Positions 53,845 through 61,972 of a stretch of DNA of 64,000 nt are shown here, one piece after another. Source of the DNA: Streptomyces sedi (GTDB lineage: Bacteria; Actinomycetota; Actinomycetes; Streptomycetales; Streptomycetaceae); NCBI RefSeq assembly GCF_006335015.1, contig NZ_VDGT01000001.1, positions 372,001 to 436,000 of the forward strand, given 5' to 3'. The notes under the pieces were generated by a model. The model ran no database searches. It saw nothing but the letters and a program-made list of their open reading frames with translations, and was not told where the DNA came from. Made by a program: the position numbers and the translations under genes. Within the stretch, counting starts at the first letter, position 1; each line of letters opens with the position of its first letter.

Positions 53845-56202
53845 TTACTCGTCTTCCCGTCGCGTCTGGTGATCCCGCGGATCGTCGGCGAGCAGGGGCG
53901 GCGGGCCGCCGCTCCAGGCGGCCTGGGAGTCCCCGGCCCCCGGCGACGTGGGCGTGGTGCCCCCCGGCAGGAACTGCTCGGCGCCCTCGGGCTGTTCGCC
54001 CGGCTCGCCGCCCTCCTGCCCGTCGAAGGTGTCGGCGTCCTGCCCCTGGTCCCCGCCCTGGTCCTGGTCGCCGCTCTCCTCGTTCTCCTCGTTCTCCTCC
54101 GCGTCCTCGTCGACCTGGGGAACGATGGCCCCGGTGTCGTCGATCTCCGGCAGGTCGCTGACCGGCGCGGGCAGCAGCGCCGCGTCCTCGTTGACCCCGC
54201 CGCCGTCGACGCCGTAGATCGCCTCCCAGATGCGGCGCACCGCGTCGCCGGAGGCGCCGGAACCGGTACCGGCCTGCGAGATGGTCATGACCACGGTGAA
54301 GTCGTCGCTGAACGTCGCCAGCCAGGACGAGGTCTGCTGGTCGCCGGAGCCCTCCGCCGTGCCCGTCTTGGCGTGCAGCGGAATCTCGTCCTGCGGCCAG
54401 CCGCCGAACTTCCAGGCGGCGCTGCCGGTGGTGACCACCCGCTCCGTGGCCGCCCGCAGGTCGTCGATGGTGCCGTCGTCGGCCGGCAGTTCGCCGGTGG
54501 CCTGCGGCTCGAACTCCTCGATCACCTGGCCGTCGGGGGCCACCACGGCCTTGCCGACGGACGGCTGGTAGAGGGTGCCGCCGTTGCCGATCGCCGCGTA
54601 GACGCTGGCCAGCTGGATCGGCGTGACCAGCACGTCGCCCTGCCCGATCGAGAAGTTGAGCATGTCACCGGCGCGCATCTTCATGCCCTCGGTGCAGTTC
54701 TCCCGCGCGATCCGCGCCGGGTAGTCGTCCCGGTCGCTCTCGGCGACCTCGCACCACGCCTCCTCGTTGGCCTCCCAGTAGTCCTGCTTCCACTGGCGGT
54801 CCGGGATGCGGCCCGACGCCTCGTTCGGCAGGTCGATGCCGGTCTGGGTGCCGAGGCCGAAGCCGAGGGCGGTGTTGAAGAAGTAGTCGTTGGGCTCGTC
54901 CACCGGGTCGTTGCCGCCGTCCCGCTGCCACTCGCGGTGCGCGAGGCCGTAGAAGACGGTGTTGCAGGACACCTCGATCGCCTGCGTCAGGCTGATCGCG
55001 CCGTAGGAGGAGGACTCGAAGTTGCGGAACGTCTGGCCGCCGATGTCGTAGGACGAGCCGCACTCGTAGCGGCCGTCGAAGTCGTAGCCGGCGTTGACCG
55101 CGGCCGTCGAGCTGATCACCTTGAACGTCGATCCCGGCGGGCCCTGGCCCTGGATCGCGCGGTTGATCAGCGGGTCGTTGGCGTCCTCGTCGGTCAGCCT
55201 GGCGTACTCGTCGCTGGAGATGCCGCCGACCCACACGTTCGGGTCGTAGTCGGGGGCCGAGGCCATCGCGACCACCCGGCCGGTGTCGTTCTCCAGGACC
55301 ACGGCCGAGCCGGAGTCCGCCTCGTAGTCGCGGCCGGTGATGTCGTCGTGGGTGGCCTGCGCGCGCTCCATGGCGCCGACCAGCTCCTCCTCGACCACCG
55401 ACTGGAGGCGGGAGTCGAGGCTGGTGACGACGTTGGCGCCGGCCATCGCCGGGTCGTTCTCCGCCTCGCCGAGCACCCGTCCGAACTTGTCCACCTCGTA
55501 GCGCGTCACCCCGGACTCGCCCCGCAGGTAGCTGTCGTAGGTGCGTTCCAGCCCTGAGCGCCCGACCTGGTCGGAGCGGAGGAGCGGCGAGTCGGTGTCC
55601 TCGGAGTCGGCGACCTCCTCGTCGGTGACCGGCGAGAGATAGCCGAGCACCTGCGCGGCGCGCGAGCCCTCGGGCGCGGGGTAGCGCCGCACGGCGGTCG
55701 GCTCGGCGCTCACGCCGGGGAACTCCTCGGCGCGCTCCCTGATCTGGAGCGTCTGCCCGGTCGTCGCCTCGTCGGTGATCGGGATCGGCTGATAGGGAGA
55801 ACCGTTCCAGCACGGCTGCGGCGTCTCGGAGTCGCAGAGGCGGACCCGGTTGGTGACCTCCTCCTCGCTCAGCTCCAGCAGCTCCGCCAGGTCGACGAGC
55901 ACCTGCTCGCCGTCGTCCGGCAGCTTGGAGAGCTCGGTGCGGTCGACGGAGACGACCAGCCGGGTCTCGTTGTCGGCGATGGGCACACCACGCGCGTCCA
56001 CGATGGAGCCGCGGACCGCGGGCTGGATGACCTGCTGCACGTGGTTGCCGGCGGCCTCGGCCGCGAACTCGTCGCCCTGCCGGATCTGGAGGTACCACAG
56101 CCGGCCGCCGAGGGTCAGCAGCAGCGAGAAGACCAGTATCTGGATGACGACCAACCGGATCGTGATCCGCGAAGTCCTGCCGGTCTCGGGGATGTTGGTC
56201 AC
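53845..56202 (-). CDS. mrdA: Penicillin-binding protein 2, elongasome transpeptidase
   Basis: A 785-aa class B PBP. One N-terminal membrane helix (IRLVVIQILVFSLLLTLGGRLWYLQI) precedes the pedestal domain (ARGVPIADNETRLVVSVDR) and the transpeptidase domain with SxxK in GSTFKVISS, SxN in VSCNTV and KTG in LHAKTGTAEGSGDQQTSSW. A long acidic, Glu/Asp/Gln-rich C-terminal tail (about residues 690-785) is typical of actinomycetes. It cross-links glycan made by RodA. Its start overlaps the mreD stop (ATGA). Confidence 0.96.
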   Translation of the reverse strand: MTNIPETGRTSRITIRLVVIQILVFSLLLTLGGRLWYLQIRQGDEFAAEAAGNHVQQVIQPAVRGSIVDARGVPIADNETRLVVSVDRTELSKLPDDGEQVLVDLAELLELSEEEVTNRVRLCDSETPQPCWNGSPYQPIPITDEATTGQTLQIRERAEEFPGVSAEPTAVRRYPAPEGSRAAQVLGYLSPVTDEEVADSEDTDSPLLRSDQVGRSGLERTYDSYLRGESGVTRYEVDKFGRVLGEAENDPAMAGANVVTSLDSRLQSVVEEELVGAMERAQATHDDITGRDYEADSGSAVVLENDTGRVVAMASAPDYDPNVWVGGISSDEYARLTDEDANDPLINRAIQGQGPPGSTFKVISSTAAVNAGYDFDGRYECGSSYDIGGQTFRNFESSSYGAISLTQAIEVSCNTVFYGLAHREWQRDGGNDPVDEPNDYFFNTALGFGLGTQTGIDLPNEASGRIPDRQWKQDYWEANEEAWCEVAESDRDDYPARIARENCTEGMKMRAGDMLNFSIGQGDVLVTPIQLASVYAAIGNGGTLYQPSVGKAVVAPDGQVIEEFEPQATGELPADDGTIDDLRAATERVVTTGSAAWKFGGWPQDEIPLHAKTGTAEGSGDQQTSSWLATFSDDFTVVMTISQAGTGSGASGDAVRRIWEAIYGVDGGGVNEDAALLPAPVSDLPEIDDTGAIVPQVDEDAEENEENEESGDQDQGGDQGQDADTFDGQEGGEPGEQPEGAEQFLPGGTTPTSPGAGDSQAAWSGGPPPLLADDPRDHQTRREDE

Positions 56203-56891
56203 AGTCGCTTGACTCCCTTGATGCGCCCCGCACCGTTGCGCGCGGAACGGCTCAGCAACGGGGAACGCTGACGCGCCGCCTTGCCGTAGCGGCTCCGGCG
56301 CGGGGAGCGGGGGCGCGCGGCGACTCCGGTCGCGCCCCCGAGCCAGCTGATCGGGTTGTCCGACCCGGTGCCGTCCCCGGAGAGCGGATCACCCTCGCCG
56401 CGCCGGGCGGCGGCCATCACCAACGGCACCACGAACGGGGCCAGCAGCAGGTCGTAGATCGTCGCGCTGACCAGCAGCCCGGTCAGCCCCACGTCGCGCG
56501 CCGGGGTGTCCCCCACCAGCGCGCCCACGCCCGCGTACAGCAGCGTCGAACTCAGCGCGCCGCCCGCCACCACCAGCATCGGGACGGTGGCGGAACGGTG
56601 CTGCCCGTTCTCCGGCCGGGTCAGCCCCGCCGCGTAGCCGATCACGCAGAGCACCAGCGCGTAGCGGCCGACCGCGTGGTCGGCCGGGGGCGCGAGATCG
56701 GCGAGGAGGCCGGCGGCGAAGCCGACCAGCGCGCCGCCGGTGTGGCCGTAGACCAGCGCCAGGCCGAGCACGGTCAGCAGCAGCAGGTCGGGCACGGCGC
56801 CCGGCAGGCCCAGCCTGGCCAGTATCGTCACCTGCGCCAGCAGCGCGACGAAGACCAGGACGGCCGCCAGCAGGGTGCGGTAGAGACGCAT
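56199..56891 (-). CDS. mreD: Rod-shape protein MreD
   Basis: A 230-aa membrane protein with five to six helices (TLLAAVLVFVALLAQVTILARLGLPGAVPDLLLLTVLGLALVYG near the start) and a basic cytoplasmic tail. It links MreC/PBP2/RodA in the elongasome. Order mreB-mreC-mreD-mrdA-rodA confirms identity. The ATG is 2 bases after the mreC stop and the end overlaps mrdA by four bases. Confidence 0.92.
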   Translation of the reverse strand: MRLYRTLLAAVLVFVALLAQVTILARLGLPGAVPDLLLLTVLGLALVYGHTGGALVGFAAGLLADLAPPADHAVGRYALVLCVIGYAAGLTRPENGQHRSATVPMLVVAGGALSSTLLYAGVGALVGDTPARDVGLTGLLVSATIYDLLLAPFVVPLVMAAARRGEGDPLSGDGTGSDNPISWLGGATGVAARPRSPRRSRYGKAARQRSPLLSRSARNGAGRIKGVKRL

Positions 56892-56893
56892 GG

Positions 56894-57997
56894 TCAGCTC
56901 CTGCTCGCCGTGGAATCGCGTTCACGCCCGGGGGCGAGGGCACCGAACTCGGTGCCGTCACCACCGCCCTCACCGTCCCCGCCGGTCTCGTCGCCGTCCT
57001 CGTCGGGCGGTGCCAGGCCGTCGGGCTCGGGGAAGTCGTCGGCGGCGCCCTCGTCGCCGGCGTCCTGCCCCTCGTTCGCCTCGCCCTCCTCCTCGGCCTC
57101 CGCGTCGTTCTCCGCCGAACGCCGCTCGGCGTCCTCCGGCCGCTCGGGCAGCACGGAGTCGCGCGGGTTGTCCCGGGGCGGGTCGACGACGACGCCGACC
57201 AGGTCGAGTTGGGTGAACGTGGCGTAGGGGCGGACCTGGACGGTGCGGGTCAGGTCGCCGTTGGAACGCTCGACGCTGACCACCTCGCCGACCGGGACTC
57301 CGGGCACGAAGGGCTTGTTGTCCGCCGAGCCGAAGGTGACCATCCGGTCGCCCTCCGCCACCTCGGCGCGCTGGTTGAGCAGCTGCACCTCAAGGGTGTT
57401 GTCGCCGCGCCCCGTCGCGAAGCCCAGCTCCTCGCTGCCCTCCAGGCGCGTGCCGACGGTGAACCCCGGGTCGTTGGCCAGCAGGACCGTCGCCGTGCCC
57501 TTGGCGACGGTGGTGACGCGGCCGACGAGGCCGTCGCCGTTGAGCACCGTCATGTCGCGGGCCAGGCCGTCCTCGCTGCCGGCGTCGATCGTGACCGTCC
57601 AGGAGAAGCCCTGGCCGGCGCCGATGGCGATGACCTGGGCGCCGACGATGCCGTACTGCCCCGCGCCCGCGGTCTGGAGCAGCTCGTCCAGTTGTGCTAT
57701 CCGCGACTCGCGGTGCGCGTCGCTGCCCAGCTCCTGGCGGAGCTCGGCGTTCTCCCGCTCCAGCTCGCTGATCCTGTCGTGCCGGTCGCCCGAGTCGCGG
57801 ACGGCGGCGATCGCGTTGGCGAAGGGGTCGACCGCGCCGGCGACGCCCTCCTCCACCGGGCCGAAGAAGGACGCGGCGGCCTCCCGCGGACCGTCCAGCG
57901 GGGAGTCGTCCCCGCCCCGGATGTCCATCGTGATCAGCGCGAAAGCGATGGAGACCAGCAGTACGAGAAGCAGCCGGCTCTCTCGGGTGTCCCTCAC
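56894..57997 (-). CDS. mreC: Rod-shape protein MreC
   Basis: A 367-aa bitopic protein: membrane helix (LLLVLLVSIAFALITMDIRGG), a coiled coil (about residues 75-100, DRHDRISELERENAELRQEL) and beta-rich domains (QVIAIGAGQGFSWTVTIDAGSEDGLARDMTVLNGDGLVGRV). A long acidic disordered tail (about 290-367) is characteristic of actinomycete MreC. GTG start at 57997. It activates PBP2-RodA by direct contact. It follows mreB by 78 bases. Confidence 0.94.
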   Translation of the reverse strand: MRDTRESRLLLVLLVSIAFALITMDIRGGDDSPLDGPREAAASFFGPVEEGVAGAVDPFANAIAAVRDSGDRHDRISELERENAELRQELGSDAHRESRIAQLDELLQTAGAGQYGIVGAQVIAIGAGQGFSWTVTIDAGSEDGLARDMTVLNGDGLVGRVTTVAKGTATVLLANDPGFTVGTRLEGSEELGFATGRGDNTLEVQLLNQRAEVAEGDRMVTFGSADNKPFVPGVPVGEVVSVERSNGDLTRTVQVRPYATFTQLDLVGVVVDPPRDNPRDSVLPERPEDAERRSAENDAEAEEEGEANEGQDAGDEGAADDFPEPDGLAPPDEDGDETGGDGEGGGDGTEFGALAPGRERDSTASRS

Positions 57998-58075
57998 GTG
58001 CGGCGGCCGTGCCTTTCTGGGTCGGTCAGACGAATCCCTGGGGCCGCCCGGCTGGGCCGGGCGCGCGCCTGGCGA

Positions 58076-59107
58076 CTAGCGCCTCGGCTGGGCGTCCAGA
58101 ACCTGCTGGAGCGCCTCGAACTCCTCGACGCACTTGCCAGAGCCCAGCGCCACCGAGTCCAGCGGGTCCTCGGCGATGTGGATCGGCATCCCGGTCTCCT
58201 GGCGGAGCCGCTCGTCCAGGCCGCGGAGCAGGGCGCCGCCGCCGGTGAGGACGATGCCGCGGTCCATCACGTCGCCGGACAGCTCGGGCGGGCACTTGTC
58301 GAGGGTGGTCTTGACCGCGTCGACGATGGCGTTGACGGGCTCCTCCATCGCCTTGCGGACCTCGGCCGAGGAGATGACCACCGTCTTGGGCAGCCCGCTG
58401 ACCAGGTCGCGGCCACGGATCTCCGTGTGCTCGTCCTGGTCCATCTCGTAGGCCGAGCCGATGGTGATCTTGATGCTCTCGGCGGAGCGCTCGCCCAGCA
58501 GCAGGCTGTACTCCTTCTTGATGTGCTGGATGATCGCGTTGTCCAACTCGTCGCCGGCCACCCGGATCGACTGCGCCGTGACGATGCCGCCCAGCGAGAT
58601 CACCGCGACCTCGGTCGTGCCGCCGCCGATGTCCACCACCATGTTGCCCGTGGCCTCGTGGACGGGAAGGCCGGAACCGATGGCCGCCGCCATGGGCTCC
58701 TCGATGATGTGCACCTGCCGCGCGCCGGCCTGCGTCGACGCCTCGATGACCGCCCTGCGCTCGACTCCCGTGATACCGGACGGCACGCACACAACCACCC
58801 GGGGGCGGGCGAGATAACGCCTTTTGTGGATTTTCAGAATGAAGTAGCGGAGCATTCGCTCGGTGATCTCGAAGTCGGCGATCACACCGTCCTTGAGCGG
58901 ACGAACGGCCACGATGTTGCCGGGGGTCCGGCCGATCATCTTCTTCGCCTCGGCACCGACGGCGAGAATGCCACCCGTGTTGGTGTTGATCGCGACGACG
59001 GACGGCTCGTTGAGGACAATCCCTCGACCCCTGACGTACACCAGCGTGTTGGCCGTCCCGAGGTCAACTGCCATGTCACGACCGATGAACGACATATTGT
59101 TCGCCAT
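58076..59107 (-). CDS. mreB: Actin-like cell-shape protein MreB
   Basis: A 343-aa bacterial actin that forms membrane-associated filaments directing lateral wall synthesis. Phosphate 1 loop [25 protein letters not shown], phosphate 2 [18 protein letters not shown] and adenosine motif [18 protein letters not shown] are all present. ATG at 59107. It is the first of the mre genes after a 305-base gap to ndk. Confidence 0.97.
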   Translation of the reverse strand: MANNMSFIGRDMAVDLGTANTLVYVRGRGIVLNEPSVVAINTNTGGILAVGAEAKKMIGRTPGNIVAVRPLKDGVIADFEITERMLRYFILKIHKRRYLARPRVVVCVPSGITGVERRAVIEASTQAGARQVHIIEEPMAAAIGSGLPVHEATGNMVVDIGGGTTEVAVISLGGIVTAQSIRVAGDELDNAIIQHIKKEYSLLLGERSAESIKITIGSAYEMDQDEHTEIRGRDLVSGLPKTVVISSAEVRKAMEEPVNAIVDAVKTTLDKCPPELSGDVMDRGIVLTGGGALLRGLDERLRQETGMPIHIAEDPLDSVALGSGKCVEEFEALQQVLDAQPRR

Positions 59108-59412
59108 AGGGATGCATCTGGCCTTCCAGCTGGAGCGTTATGTGCGGGAGGTCGGCGGAGGGTGCGATGGTATGCGCACGAGGGCCTCTCCCGCCGAGGG
59201 GGGAAGAGACGCGGCAATGCCATCGTATCCACGGCCGGACTGACACGGAGCGCCGGAGCGCCGCTTTCGCCATTGTCGGCGGAACCGACCCCACCCTCCC
59301 TCATGATGACGTCGCGTTCGGGTGAGGGGTTCCCCTGTCCGACCTTACCGACCGCGGCGGAGCATCGCATTCCACCGTGCCGGCGTGGCCCGGCTTCTTC
59401 GCTGACGGGCGC
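59108..59412 (-). other. Intergenic region carrying the mreB promoter zone
   Basis: 305 bases between the ndk stop and the mreB start, both genes reading leftward. No convincing gene. It must hold the mreB promoter and the ndk transcript end, but no clear -10/-35 pair or strong hairpin was seen. Confidence 0.4.
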
Positions 59413-59829
59413 TCAGTTCGACAGGTGCGGGAAGAAGATCTTCATCTCGCGCTCGGCCGACTCCTCGGAGTCCGAGGCGTGGATCAGGTTCTCCCTGACC
59501 ACGGTGCCGAAGTCGCCCCGCACGGAGCCCGGCGCCGCGGCGATCGGGTCGGTCGGCCCGGCCAGCGTGCGCAGGCCCTCGATGACCCGCTCGCCCTCGA
59601 CGACCATGGCCACGCTCGGGCCGGACGCCATGAACTCGATCAGGGGTTCGTAGAACGGACGCCCCACGTGCTCCGCGTAGTGCGTCTCCAGGGTCGCGCG
59701 CTCCAGCGTGCGCAGTTCGAGCGCGGTGATCCGCCAGCCCGCCTTGCGTTCCACCCGGCCCACGATCTCGCCGATCAGCCCACGGCTGACCGCGTCGGGC
59801 TTGAGAAGAACAAGAGTGCGCTGGCTCAT
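59413..59829 (-). CDS. ndk: Nucleoside diphosphate kinase
   Basis: A 138-aa enzyme transferring the terminal phosphate between nucleoside triphosphates and diphosphates. RTLVLLKPDAVSRGLIGEI at the start, MASGPSVAMVVEG, and the nucleotide-binding/active-site end RENLIHASDSEESAEREMKIFF with the phosphorylated His in NLIHASDS. Full family length. ATG at 59829 with GGAGCC upstream. Common position between folC and mreB. Confidence 0.97.
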   Translation of the reverse strand: MSQRTLVLLKPDAVSRGLIGEIVGRVERKAGWRITALELRTLERATLETHYAEHVGRPFYEPLIEFMASGPSVAMVVEGERVIEGLRTLAGPTDPIAAAPGSVRGDFGTVVRENLIHASDSEESAEREMKIFFPHLSN

Positions 59830-59984
59830 GGGGGCGGCTCCTGAGAAAGATGGCAGCGTGGTGGCGGGAGCACCTGGGGCGTGGCGCGCGTGGGCGCGCG
59901 GCCCGTGCCTCCGGCCGGTGGGCCGGACGGCGCGGGGAGCGTAAGAGTACCGGGCAGTGCCGGGCGCGCCGCACGCAGGGCCGC

Positions 59985-60326
59985 TCAACCGGCCGCCGCG
60001 CCCGCCTCCCTGGCGGCACGCAGCGCGTCGACCCGGGCGCCGAAGTGGACCGAGGCCCACCACAGCCCGGCGAACGCGGCGCCCAGCACGAACATCGCCG
60101 GCAGCACGAAGCCGGCGGCGATCAGCGCGCCCTGGAGCGCCCAGCCCAGCCACACCCCGATCGGGCGGCCGGCGACACCGCACAGCAGCAGGCACAGCAG
60201 CATGGCGCCGCCGCAGACCCACCAGAGGGTGGTGGTGGAGACGGTGGACAGCCGGCTGGCGGCCAGCCCCGCCAGGCCGATGACGAAGAACTCGCCCACC
60301 AGCGTGCTGGCGCAGAACGTGCGCAT
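59985..60326 (-). CDS. DUF4233 membrane protein
   Basis: A 113-aa protein with about four membrane helices (GEFFVIGLAGLAASRL, LWWVCGGAMLLCLLLCGVAG, WLGWALQGALIAAGFVLPAMFVLGAAFAGLWW) and the DUF4233 layout. It is almost always encoded after folC in actinomycetes; function unknown. The start shares one base with the folC stop (TGATG), so it is translationally coupled. Confidence 0.88.
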   Translation of the reverse strand: MRTFCASTLVGEFFVIGLAGLAASRLSTVSTTTLWWVCGGAMLLCLLLCGVAGRPIGVWLGWALQGALIAAGFVLPAMFVLGAAFAGLWWASVHFGARVDALRAAREAGAAAG

Positions 60327-61888
60327 CAGCGCCCACCCCGCAGCAGCAGCCTGGCCTCGCCGACGGTGATCACGGAGCCGGTGACCAGCACCCCGGCGGC
60401 GGCGTACTCGTGCTCCTCCTCGGCGAGGGCGACGGCCGCCTCGATGGCGTCGTCGAGACGGGGCTCGACCTGGACCCGTTCGGCGCCGAAGACCTCCACC
60501 GCGACGGCGGCCAACTCGTCGACGTCGACGGCGCGGGAGGAGGTGTTGCGGGTGACGACGACCTCGGTGAAGATCGGCTCGAACGCCTCCAGCAGCCCCC
60601 GCACGTCCTTGCCCCGGGTGGCGCCGACCACTCCGATCAGCCGGCTGAAGCCGAACGCCTCGGTGACGGCGTCCGCGGTGGCGAGCGCGCCGCCCGGGTT
60701 GTGCGCCGCGTCCACCAGCACGGTGGGGCTGCTGCGCACCACCTCAAGGCGGCCGGGCGAGGAGACGGAGGCGAACGCGGCGCGCACCACGTCCTGGTCA
60801 AGCGGCTGGGCGGGGCGGCCGTCGCCCACCCCGAAGAACGCCTCGACGGCGGCCAGCGCGACCGCCGCGTTGTGCGCCATGTGGGCGCCGTGCAGCGGGA
60901 GGAAGACCTCCGGGTACTCCCCGCCGAGGCCGCGCAGCGTCAACAGCTGCCCGCCGACGGCCACCTCCCGGGAGAGCACCCCGAACTCCATGCCCTCCCT
61001 GGCCACCGTGGCGTCGACCTCGACGGCCCGGCGCAGCACCACGGAGGCGGCCTCGATCTGCTGCTGGGCGAGGACGACGCGGGCGCCGGGCTTGACGATG
61101 CCCGACTTCTCCACGGCGATCCGCTCGGGCGAGGTCCCGAGCCGGTCCGTGTGGTCGAGGCTGATGGGCGTGAGCACGGCGACGGAGCCGTCGATCACGT
61201 TGGTGGCGTCCCAGCTGCCGCCCATCCCGACCTCGACGACGGCGACGTCGACGGGGGCGTCGGCGAAGGCCGCGTAGGCCATGCCCGTCAGCACCTCGAA
61301 GAAGGACAGCCGGTGTTCCTGCCCCGCGTCGACCAGGTCCAGATAGGGCTGGATGTCCCGGTACGCCTCGACGAAGCGCTCGGCGGCGATCGGGGCGCCG
61401 TCCAGGCTGATCCGCTCGGTGATCGACTGGACGTGGGGGCTGCTGTAGCGGCCGGTGCGCAGGTCGAAGCCGGCCAGCAGCGCCTCGATCATCCGGGCCG
61501 TGGTCGTCTTGCCGTTGGTGCCGGTGATGTGGATGGCCTGGTAGCTCCGCTGGGGGTCGCCCAGCACGTCCATCAGCGCGGTCATCCGGGCCGTCGACGG
61601 GTCGAGCTTGGTCTCGGGCCAGCGGGCCAGCAGCTCCTTCTCCACCTCGGCGAGGGCGCGGTCCAGCTCCGGGTCCTCCGGCCTGGTCGGCAGGTCGCCG
61701 CCGGGCGGGCCCGCCTGGGCCCGCAGGGTGCGGCTGCCGGCCTCGATCACGGCCAGGTCCGGGTCGCGGTCGCGCTCGGCGGAGACGATCTGCTCGAACT
61801 CCCCGTCGTCGCTCGGCTCGTCGTCGGTCGGGGGGATGCCGGGGAGATCCTCCGGCTCCTGGCCGGGGTCGGGCTGCGCGTCGCTCAC
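60326..61888 (-). CDS. folC: Dihydrofolate synthase/folylpolyglutamate synthase
   Basis: A 520-aa Mur-ligase-type enzyme adding glutamate to dihydropteroate and folates. ATP loop ITGTNGKTTTARMIEALL (about residue 130), GRYSSPHVQSITERI, DVAVVEVGMGGSWDATNVID and ISLDHTDRLGTSPERIAVEKSGIVKPG with the metal-binding and carbamylated-Lys regions; VLVDAAHNPGGA in the C-terminal domain. The N-terminus has an acidic extension of about 90 residues, common in actinomycetes. The start may be further downstream. Confidence 0.94.
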   Translation of the reverse strand: MSDAQPDPGQEPEDLPGIPPTDDEPSDDGEFEQIVSAERDRDPDLAVIEAGSRTLRAQAGPPGGDLPTRPEDPELDRALAEVEKELLARWPETKLDPSTARMTALMDVLGDPQRSYQAIHITGTNGKTTTARMIEALLAGFDLRTGRYSSPHVQSITERISLDGAPIAAERFVEAYRDIQPYLDLVDAGQEHRLSFFEVLTGMAYAAFADAPVDVAVVEVGMGGSWDATNVIDGSVAVLTPISLDHTDRLGTSPERIAVEKSGIVKPGARVVLAQQQIEAASVVLRRAVEVDATVAREGMEFGVLSREVAVGGQLLTLRGLGGEYPEVFLPLHGAHMAHNAAVALAAVEAFFGVGDGRPAQPLDQDVVRAAFASVSSPGRLEVVRSSPTVLVDAAHNPGGALATADAVTEAFGFSRLIGVVGATRGKDVRGLLEAFEPIFTEVVVTRNTSSRAVDVDELAAVAVEVFGAERVQVEPRLDDAIEAAVALAEEEHEYAAAGVLVTGSVITVGEARLLLRGGR

Positions 61889-61906
61889 GCCGGCCAGTCT
61901 ACGGAA

Positions 61907-61964
61907 GCCCTCCCGGTCCCCCGGGGGCCGGGAGGGCGCTCCCCGGGCGCGGGGCCCGGGGAGC
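61907..61964 (-). terminator. Two tandem hairpins between valS and folC
   Basis: Stem 1: 10 bp, 61907-61916 with 61928-61937. Stem 2: perfect 11 bp, 61938-61948 with 61954-61964, loop GCGGG. Stem 2 begins 9 bases after the valS stop, so these probably end or attenuate the valS transcript before folC. Confidence 0.7.
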
Positions 61965-61972
61965 GGAGCGGG